NCBI GenBank assembly: GCA_023374025.1
Contig: SIJG01000083.1
Span: forward strand, 581,876-645,875
Direction of reading: 5' to 3'
Length of the DNA stretch: 64,000 nt
Source: Heterodera schachtii
Taxonomy: Eukaryota; Nematoda; Chromadorea; Rhabditida; Heteroderidae
In this document: positions 55,283 through 64,000 of the stretch, piece after piece
Layout of the letters: each line of letters opens with the position of its first letter
Position numbering within the stretch: the stretch's first letter is position 1
The notes under the pieces: model-generated
What the model saw: only the letters and a program-made list of their open reading frames with translations
Databases searched by the model: none
What the model was told of the DNA's origin: nothing
Program-made: the position numbers and the translations under genes

Positions 55283-58200
55283 CTGGTGGGGACGAACCGA
55301 CCGGGGAGGGGCGGGGGGGGGGGGGGGGTTCGGGCATTTTTTTGGAATTTTTGTTGAAATTTCCCAATTTAAGTTAGGCGGGGGGGGGGGTCAGGCATTT
55401 TTTGAAAACTTTTTTTAATTAATTTCCAATTTTTCGGGGGGTGGGTGGGAAAACTCGGAGATCGTGAATTTTTTTTGCTCATAAGCCACGGGTTTATGGC
55501 CAAAGCACTTTTTGTTATGACGGCACAATGAAAAGAAGAGTTGGCACTGCGCGGGAGAAGGAAAAAAAAGCAAAAGGTGCTGCGAAATTGGGCGGGGAAA
55601 ATGCCAAAATTGGGCGGACGGAAAAAAAGGGAAGAATTTGATGGATGTGGGCACAAAATTGAAGCCATTTCCAGCGGAAATGGCTTGCGGCACGGCACAA
55701 AAGCAGAAAAGAGGGAAAAGCGGAAGAGGAAAAGCCATAGGCAAAAATAAACAAAAAGAAAAAATATGAAAAAATGAACATTTGGGGGGCAGCGAAAGAA
55801 TCGTGGGAAAACAGCGGAAAATTGGGGGGGGGGGGGGAGAAAAAGCCGATGGGGAAGGAGGAAAAGGCCGTGGCACTGTTATTAAATTACATAATGGAAA
55901 ATGCGGGAAAAATATATCTTTTTTTGCAACAATCCATTTGCAAACGAATGCCGGAATTAATCTATCTGCTGACAAAACTTTTTGGGCAAGGAGGACGGAT
56001 CTCTGTTGGCCACAAAAAGCAATTGAATGCCATTTTTGGTCGGAATGCCGCGGGCGAAATTTGAGACACTGACGGAATTGTGATCCACAGATCAGCAGTT
56101 CTTGGCATTTGTCATCGGCATTCTGTTGGCCTCAAGTTGGTTGGCCACTTAGGCTGATCCTGATCAAACTTTCTGATCAATAGGGAGCAGATCAGTCCAG
56201 CTAATCAATCCCTACTGGTCTTGGTAAAAGCATTCATGTTAAACATAATTCCCGATCAAATCCTTTTGGCTCAGGTTTCCGAAAAGGTCACTAGCATTGT
56301 GCCGAAATGAAAAACCTGTCAAATTCCGGCATTCAATTTAATTCTCGACCTAGCCTAGCATGAGCATAACGAAAGATTTCGATTATTATTGAAATTCGAA
56401 ACTTAAAAATTTGGGGAGACATGGGAATAGAGAAAATCTGCACAATTCTTGATGGATATGCTCTGATCAGTGAGTGATCAAGCACCTACGCCAACAATTC
56501 CTGCTGCTACCATAAATTGGTTAATTATTTTTCCTAAAGTTTTTGACGAAATTTTTGCCCCGCCGATTTGCGCGCGCTCTCTCAAATTGGCTAACAATTT
56601 AAAAAGTGCAATTAGCCAATTAAGCGGAAAGGCATTCATTGCTAATGAGCGGATAAATCATCTAATCCGCCGCCGCTGCCCGCCTTTTAGAAAAGGTAAT
56701 TTTTGCACAGATTTCCGAGCTATGGAATTTTTCGGAATAAAAAAGCCTTTCGGCCGGCCAAACCAACGGATTATCATTAGAATTAGCCGGGGAAAAAGCG
56801 GATGGGGGACGAAAGGATGGCTTCACATTCATAGAAATGAATTTGAAATGCCAAAAAGCAAAATTATGACGAAAATTGAGGGCGCCAGACAGAGACAAGG
56901 TCGTACAAAGTGGCCATGAAGGGGGCGGCGACCTTTTGCTCATCGGATTAAGCTGCTTTTCGAGAAACATGGGAAACTTGACAGGGAAAATGCCGGACAG
57001 CACTTAAACAGCCAGAGAAAGTGGACTGAAATTTTCCAAATTCAGTATTAATTTTCAAAAAGTTTTTAATTCATGGCCATGGTCTAGAGTAGAGCAAAAT
57101 AAACAACTTTAAAAACAAGACAGAGATGATGTAATAATCGAAAATATGCTGGAGAATCGAGGAGTCGTTTTCAGATTTTTTTGCTTGGCTTCCAGCGCTA
57201 ATGGTCACAAATTGGCATTAGGCTAATTTTCTGACTCAAATTTTCTGTTTCGAGCCAAATTCTTGGGACTCGTGACCCTCACGAATCAGTCTGAAGCCGG
57301 AACATTTCCGACGATTTTCAGCCAATTTTAGGCCTAGAAAGTTCCGAGCCAATTTTAAGTATTCGAGCGGCGGACAAATTAAGCATCACATTAATTAGAG
57401 TGTCACGGAACGGGAATTTTGATAAAAACTCAGTCTCGGGTTCAGCCAATCTCGGACTTTGGAATCTCGAGCCAACTATTATTCCCGAGTCTTGGACCTC
57501 AAGTCATAAATTTTCAGTCTCAAGTCAATTTCTGACTCAAGAGTCTCGGAAAAATTAGGAAAATTTTTTGCTGCATCAGTTTAAACAATTAAGAATAAAG
57601 GGAGCAATATCAGCAGCAGTAATGGGCCCACCGCCCAAATTTGGTAAAGGTAATAATAAAAAATTTAATAATAACGATCATGATGCCATTGCCAAAATGC
57701 CAATTAAATGGGACTGTGTGCGTGCCGTGCCGTTTCTCGTATGGCAGGCACATCGCCGCCACCACCAAATTAAGTATGGCACACCAATGGGTGAGAAAGT
57801 GGTGGACGAATACGATACCAATTTTCGTTGTTCTTTTTTTGTACGCCGTCACCCCTTAATTAGCTTTAATGAGTTCAAATCGTGTAATCGACCCTCCCCC
57901 CTTTTGATGGGGCTATTAGCGGCAACAGCAGCAGGTGGTCGTTGGCTTTTCGATTGCCAGGCCAAATGCCCCCGGCGCCGCGCGAGCCAAAGGCAAATTT
58001 TTTTTTTCAGTGGCCAATTAAAATGATTAAATTTGCCATCATTTTCGAGGAAAGTGTTCTATGTACAGTGTATGAACTTTTAGTAATTAGCTTCAAAGCT
58101 TTGTGTGTGAAGCGGTTAAGCCATTTGAACAAATTGTTCTCACTAATGAGTCGAAATTCGCGCATTTTGACGCCCCCGAACCCTCCGGCATTTTTGTGCC

Positions 58201-59487
58201 CATTTGTCACCCCCTCCTTCACAAACTTTCAACAATAGGCTAAAAAGTAGAGATCGGCGAGAACGGGATTTCCCGCGGGAAAGCCAGGAATCCCGTTCCC
58301 ATCCTTTTTCCGGGGACGGGAAAAAGCCGGGAAACAAGCCCATTCCCGTCCCGCTTTTTTCGTTTTCCTGTTCCCGGGAAAATTTTTATAGGACTCTACT
58401 AAAAAAACAAAAATCGTGCATTCGACGCTCTGCCCGATCCCGAATCTTTGGGCCTATCTCCAGCCTCAACCTTCTCTCGGTGTCTCTCTCCTCAGTAACC
58501 CCTCAAATGTTCAAAATCTTGTCCGTCACTCCCGACTCTCGAAATGGGCAACGGCGCCGGTCACAAAATCCCATTCCCGACGGATTACAGAGAGGCCTAG
58601 CCAAATGCTGAGCCTTCGAGTTTCGAATTGGCCAACAAAAAAAAAAAGATCTTCCATTGAAAGCCCCGCCGGAAGAACGGCACACAAAAGCCGTGTTCCA
58701 CCTGCTCCAACCATCACGTTGCCCAGCAGTGTTCTCTGTTCAGTACGTCCTTTGTTCATTGGCATGGTAAATATTATCAGCCGAGACGGACGCGAAAAAT
58801 GGCGGAGGGGGAAATGAAATGCCATGCCAACGTACGGCACGGCACAAAAGTGCCACCCTATTTTTTATACAAAATACTCGGAATTAGACAGCAATGTTCC
58901 ACTCAAACTTAATCCAATCACGTGGGGTGAGTTCGAGAGCACAGACAAATGGAAAATAATTCGCGGAATTTTTGTGTGCCCTAAAGGCAGGTGCGCAAAA
59001 GCAATTAGGTAATTGGTGTTGGCACACACAAATGCGAATGGCACGTAATTAGCCCCGGGGCACGGGACTAAAAAAATGAAAACTTTAATTGGACAAACCC
59101 TTTTAGCTTTTGATCACTTTCTAAGAAATGTTCATTTATTCAAGTAAAAAACCATCTGTTATGGGTTTAGTCATTATTTAATTGGTTGCCCCAATTAAAT
59201 TTCGGCAAAGAATGAAGAAATTAATTGAATGACAACACATTTACTCATTAATTAACAAATTGGGCTACAAAATGATGCCTCATTTAATGAATGAAATGAA
59301 AATGCGCGGCGCACAAAATGCGTGAAGAAGAAGTACACAACATAGAACAAATCATTGATCATCATCATCATCATCTTCGTTTAACAAGGATAACACAACA
59401 ACAAAAAGGACATTTGGAAATTAATTTGAAAAAAGAGAGCATTTCTTTCCGCCCTCAAAAAAAAAAAAAATCGGTCGCCGCAATGAA
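55283..59487. other. Intergenic region, no supported gene
   Basis: Poly-G runs (55313-55329, 55379-55391, 55826-55838), TGATCA words (56080-56230), CTCGAG-like words (57250-57550) and a CCCGGGA/TTCCCG-rich repeat (58255-58380). The longer open frames (56470-56919, 57568-58026, 58416-58817) show no domain, no splice-consistent neighbours and ordinary AT-rich codon content. Confidence 0.45.
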
Positions 59488-62432
59488 TCAGCACAGATTG
59501 GTGAAGAACGGGCCCAGCCGGTACCAGGTGGACGTGGCCAACTCTTCCTCCTCCTCATCCTCGTCATTGCAGTGGTCCTCATCACCTTCGTCATCGTTGT
59601 TGTACTGCTCGCTGTCCGCTCCAGTCGCCGTCGCTGTTGGCGTTGTCGCCGACTCGCCCTCGCCGTTGGCACCATTGTCGCCGCCGGACGCCCTCAGCCG
59701 CCGCTGCTTCTGGTGGAGCAGTCGCCGGTGTCGTCCCCCGCCTCCTCCGCTCGCCGCCCTTCGGCGACTCGCGCCATCGGTCGCCGCCGCCACATTTTCG
59801 TCGTTCTCTTCAGTCGCCGTGCCATTCTCCGCCGTTTTTCCGTCGTTTGTCTCCGAACTTTTGCGGTGCCTTTGTCTCCTCGGCGGTTGTTGCTGCTGCT
59901 GTTGCTGAACTATGCACGGCGCATTCACTAAACATAAAAAAAAAGATTTACCAAGATTAGTTCGGGACAAATTTCAAATTATCCGATCATTTTCCCCGGC
60001 AGTGGCTAGGGATTTCATTTTTTTCAATTTTTCCTTTAAAAATTTCCGTTTTTTTCAAAAATTTTGTTTTGAAATTTACAAAAAGAAATTTCGAAGGGAG
60101 GGGGGTGAGCTGTTCCTGCAACTCGAGCTAGCTTTTCCTTTGGCTTGCCGTACTTCCTCAACCTCGCTTACTCACAATCAAAATTTCAAATTGCCATTTT
60201 TGTGAAAAATTTTTTTAAAAAATCCGGCATTTTCCGGGCCCTTCAATTTCCCCTATTTTATTTTGTCAGTATTATATGAATTGCATGCATTTTTCCACCT
60301 TGGATTCGCAGTTGGCGTATTTTGCGCCGCCGTTTCATCTCCCGGTCCGGCACCTCAAAACTGTCGTCCTCCTCCAACCCCTCGGCACCGGCACAATCGG
60401 CCAACAAACCGCTGGTCCGGATGAACATGAACACCTTGGCGTGTGGGTGTCACTGATCAGTAGCGAAAGTAAAAGCCTTGGCGCTTTGTTTTATTTGAAA
60501 AAAATTTTCAAAAAAAAATTGGTTGCGCCTTTTGGCACTGCCAAAGCCCTCGCCAATTCAAAAACATTTGAAAATCCTGGCCATACATGAAAAAGGGGGG
60601 GGGGGGGTCAACCGAAATTTTTGCGAAGGGGTCTGGGAGGGGGGGTCGAGGGGGGGGGGGGGGGGGGGGTCAGCGGCGGCCAACGAAGGGGTCCCGGCTA
60701 TGTAAATCGGTGACCTTTTTTTTTTTTTTTGCTTTTCCAAAGCACTTTTTTGCGGCGGGCTTTTTTCAAGAAAATTTCGCGAAAAGGGGGGCCGGCGGTG
60801 CCGGTAGGCGCCGCCGGGGAAAAATTTTGAAAATTTGAGTGCAATTTGTCAACAGATTTTCACCAAAAAATGCCAAATTTTGCGATTTTTTAGCAAGTGG
60901 ACGACTTTTTTTGTTTATAAAAAAAGTTTTTTTGCGGCGCGGTTTTGAAAAAAACTTTTTGGGGACGGGGGGGGGGGGGGGTTCGGCGGCGCCGATAGGC
61001 GCCGCCGGGAAAAATTGAGAAATTCTAAAGAATTTTGTTAAGAAAATAGCCAATTTTTTCAGAAATTTTCCTCTTTTCCCCTTCGCTTCGACCTCCCCCC
61101 CCCTTCGCCGGCGACCCCCCCCCCCCCACCTCTTTTACACCGGCCCCCCCTCGATGCGAAGGGGTCCCCCATTTTGGGGCACTTTGCGGGCGAAGGGGGG
61201 GGGGGGGGGGGTCGACCCCCCCCTTTTTCATGTATGATCCTGGCATAATACAAATCGCCATCGACATCCGTCACTCAAATTGCTACTCTTACCTTTTCCA
61301 TTTTGCCCGGCACTTTGCACCCCTCGAAGTGAGCAACCGCCGTTTTGCTGAGTGCCACCGCCGAAAAAACCAATCGCCTCTCTCTGTTTTAATTGGGAGA
61401 AAATGAAGTTACAAAAAAAAAAAAACAGTTTTTTTAACCCGCGCCGAATTTCCCAATTTTCACGGTTTTTGAAAAGCCTAACCATCCCCGTTTTACCGGT
61501 CCAATTCGACACCAAATTGAAAAACCATTTTTGCACACTTTGCGTTCAACGCGTCGCACACCGTCGCGCCGCCGCAGCGACATTTTGCGCTGGCCAAGTC
61601 AGTACCGCCTCCTCTGCCACCACCATTTTCGACACCGTCCTCCTCTCTCCCATTTTTGTGCCTGTAATCATTGTCATTGTCATCGGCTTCGTTGACCAAC
61701 GCTTTTGCCATCGTCCGCCGGCCCCCCTCCGGCGATGTTGGCACCGCTTTTTCGGCACTTTTCTGCTGATCCGCAGCCGATGGTCGGCAAATTGTCGGCG
61801 GCACGCGCACCCGGTAGATTTCCTTGGGCGAAAACGGCGTCGCACCAACCAAAATCACAAATTCGCGAATGCGTCCGTCCCCATTGGCGGAGCGAAAAGT
61901 GCCGCGCAGAATTTGTTGGACCTGAGAGAAGTTTTTTTTAAATTTTTTTTTTTGTCATTTTGCGCCGTGATCAAACCCTAAAACGATGCTCGGGTTTTTC
62001 ACATTTTTATACCCTAAAATTTTTAATGCTCTAACCCAAGAAAATTTCGGGTATGGCCCAAATGATTTTTTCCATTTTTTTTTTGCTGCCTGCCCACTTT
62101 TTGGTAGGTGTCCCTGAACTGGTCCGCCACCGGTGTGCAGCCGTGCAAAAGTGTTGAGGCCGGCTCGGGGATCATTTGTCGTTGGTAAAGCAGCGATTGC
62201 AATGTCACATCCACCAACTGAGCAAAAATGGGAATGTAAATTAGGGGGGCGGAAGAGGGCGAAAATTTTAAATTTTCTATCACAACGACACTTATTTTGC
62301 GGCACATTTTACGTTTTTTGGACTAAACTCTGCGCAAAATCTGCAAAACAAAGACCACACCTGAGCCAATGAGTGAATGCACGGACACCGCTTCAAATCG
62401 ATGCGCACTGATGAATCATTTTTGGAACACAT
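59488..62432 (-). CDS. MAD2L1BP: p31comet (MAD2L1-binding protein) homologue
   Basis: Six exons: 62432-62361, 62217-62098, 61921-61497, 61383-61293, 60434-60299, 59927-59488; 1284 nt, 427 aa, phases consistent. p31comet has a MAD2-like HORMA fold, binds closed MAD2 and, with TRIP13 ATPase (PCH-2 in worms), dismantles the checkpoint complex. VDVTLQSLLYQRQMIPEP matches human ELLKHIMYQRQQLPLP; EFVILVGATPFSPKEIYRV matches RVLILLGGNALSPKEFYEL; KMVFQFGVELDRERRLVF and the C-terminal STWYRLGPFFTN (human YIWFQAPVTFKGF) fit the remaining strands. It is longer than human (274 aa) because of two low-complexity inserts: Asn/Asp/Gly-rich in exon 3 (about residues 110-165) and Gln/Arg then Asp/Glu-rich in exon 6 (about 285-410). 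Intron 4 carries a 655-bp transposon. The assignment rests on short motifs, so it is slightly less certain than the others. Confidence 0.84.
60793..60816 (+). repeat. Dispersed GC hairpin repeat, copy 3
   Basis: CGGCGGTGCC and GGCGCCGCCG around loop GGTA, followed by GGGAAAAATT and later CAGATTTTCACCAAAAAA. Confidence 0.7.
60984..61007 (+). repeat. Dispersed GC hairpin repeat, copy 4
   Basis: CGGCGGCGCC and GGCGCCGCCG, a perfect 10-bp stem around loop GATA, followed by GGAAAAATTGAG. Confidence 0.7.
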
Positions 62433-64000
62433 ATTTTTTTCTCTAAAATTTTTAGAAAATTCTAGAAAAATTTGTAAAAAATAAAACATTCTCGGCCAAA
62501 AAGCCTGCAATTTATTGCTTTTGCTGAACAAAATAACAACAATTTCTGCACAGAAACAACAATTTTTATGATGCAATAAAAAACAATCCAATTTTGTAAA
62601 TTTTTTCAAAATTTGAAGGGGAAGCAAAAATTGCGAAGCCAAGGAAATGGTGATGGCAGAGGGGACACACTGTTCTGAGAGAGCAATTCAATTGCCGTGC
62701 TGCTGTTTTGTACGAAGAATGGATGAATGAATGGATGGGGTAAAATATTGGCGGGATGTGGCGGCGATGTGAATGAGAATTGGAGGAAAATGATGCGTGA
62801 TGGTCGTAAGGGGGGGGGGGGGGGGGGCACCCCCCACTCACTCATTGTCAGCAATTGAGGGGGGAGGGGAGGGGTGCCTCGCCCCCTCCTCAGCAGAAAA
62901 CGGTGGACGAATGAATGAATGAGTGATTGAGCGGTGTGAGGGGACATAAATCGAACAACAAAAACCCAACAAACAGAAAAAACAACAACCAAAGATTGCG
63001 TCGTTTGAGGCATCTTTCCTCTCTAAGGCCCAACTAAACTTGTGCCATTCCTTTTGTGGTCAAAGGTAAAGCCGAGAACCAGTTACATTAGTATGAAGCA
63101 TGGTGAAAAAAATTTCCGAGCCTATCAGGCCTAAATTGAGACCCGTCAGCAAATTTTGTTTTTTATCATCGAAAAATCGGAATTTTAGGATGATATTTTG
63201 AGTCAAAAAATTGTATTGATTCAGTCGGCCTCAGCCTCGAACTGGAGAGTTCTCCAAGGTGAACGATTTGCAACATTTCCCAAAGACATTAAAAAAAGGT
63301 GGGAAATAAAGAGATTTGTATTTGTGCGGTTTTGTGGCGCAGCGGTCAAAGGTCAAAAACAGACAAACAAATAACAAAACAAACAAACAAAAAACGGACA
63401 GAGGCAAAATGACGGCCAGCAACGCCTCCCAACGGAGGTTAAGAAGAGAAAATGGGAAAGGACGGGGGACGGAGACGCAACGCCTTCCCATCCATTCTCC
63501 ACCAACAATTTTCCCAGCCAAAAAAACAACATTCATTTAGGTATGTATTTGTTCACTTTTTGTCATCCATCACCCTATTTTCTTTTGTTTTTTAAATTAT
63601 TTTTTTATATTTTTTTGATGCTGAAATTTTCGCGAGGACGGAAAATCAGGGAAAGAAAAAATAGGGAAAATTCGATTTTCTCTTGGTTTTTCACAACATA
63701 TTTTGAATGAAATAAATAAATAAATTTTGCTGGCAATCTCATTAAATCTTTTTCAGGGACGACAATATTATAACAAATTGGTGATAAACAAAAATATATA
63801 TAATCGCGATAATGAAAAGGATGACAACAAATCGGTAGAAGAGACAAAGAGACAAGGGTGGTGAAATAACAACAACAATTTTCTAATTTTTTTTTTCAAT
63901 TACAAAATATTATTCCCTGGCTGAATTGATCATCAATGAATGAATGAACGGATCCCCCCCCCCCTCCCGATCAGTACACAAAGTGATCAATGTGAGAGTG
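62433..64000. other. Region upstream of the p31comet gene, no gene seen
   Basis: AT-rich, with a poly-G run (62811-62826), GAATGAATGA and CACTCACTCA patches, and an isolated A-box-like GTGGCGCAGCGG at 63336 with no B box. Poly-C at 63955-63964. No coding sequence recognised on either strand. Confidence 0.45.

Larger units (their letters stand above)
60582..61236. mobile_element. Non-autonomous TIR element, 655 bp, 8-bp TSD, poly-G termini
   Basis: The ends CATACATGAAAAAGGGGGGG and its exact reverse complement are flanked by ATCCTGGC at both 60574-60581 and 61237-61244, a perfect 8-bp target-site duplication. The interior has two tandem blocks, each with the GC hairpin (60793-60816, 60984-61007), plus GAAGGGGTC words. 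No ORF of note. It is inserted in intron 4 of the p31comet gene. Confidence 0.88.

Noticed and set aside
55774..56072. 96-aa plus-strand frames as a small protein gene
   Set aside because: Two overlapping frames of equal length, poly-G inside, no signal peptide or domain.
63330..63360. SINE or tRNA start at GTGGCGCAGCGG
   Set aside because: Matches an A box alone; no B box or cloverleaf follows in the next 100 bases.

Overview
The window is nuclear DNA of a nematode. It holds eight multi-exon protein genes with small exons and AT-rich introns, and one tRNA gene. GC-rich exons sit in AT-rich, repeat-laden flanks, and several introns begin with GC instead of GT. Family choices (a grainyhead CP2 factor, an RZ-type RGS protein, a nematode-style PTP) fit Nematoda. 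The frequent GC-AG introns and long poly-G/poly-C runs would suit a tylenchid such as a cyst nematode (Globodera/Heterodera), but that narrower placement is inference.

Layout. 406-5742 (-) MAD1/MDF-1 spindle-checkpoint protein, with a tRNA-Asp(GTC) in one intron; 6079-7468 (+) PSME3IP1/NIP30 homologue, divergent from MAD1; 8948-10029 (-) a protein tyrosine phosphatase-like gene whose catalytic loop is broken; 11469-15641 (+) mRNA cap guanine-N7 methyltransferase, convergent with 16533-21051 (-) UDP-glucose 4-epimerase; 23562-35770 (-) grainyhead transcription factor; 45679-50031 (-) RZ-family RGS protein, 5' end uncertain; 59488-62432 (-) p31comet (MAD2L1BP) homologue. Every gene model was spliced by hand. 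Each totals a multiple of three, with matching phase at all junctions.

Between and inside genes lie repeats. These include non-autonomous transposons with terminal inverted repeats (TIRs) and target-site duplications (TSDs; 9 bp at 7930-8538, 8 bp at 19617-20574, 21098-21282 and 60582-61236), dispersed GC hairpins, minisatellites, tandem duplications, TGATCA-rich and CTCGAG-rich diffuse repeats, and long homopurine/homopyrimidine tracts. The 35771-45678 and 50700-59487 intervals contain no gene I can support, apart from one short secreted-peptide candidate at 54836-54997.

The genes do not form an operon or pathway. Two of them, MAD1 and p31comet, act on the same protein (MAD2) with opposite effects, about 54 kb apart on the same strand. 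The observations most worth following are the PTP-like gene that lost the HCX5R loop and the adjacent helices, the clustered GC-AG introns, the long C-terminal extension on the grainyhead protein, and the transposon families with intact target-site duplications.
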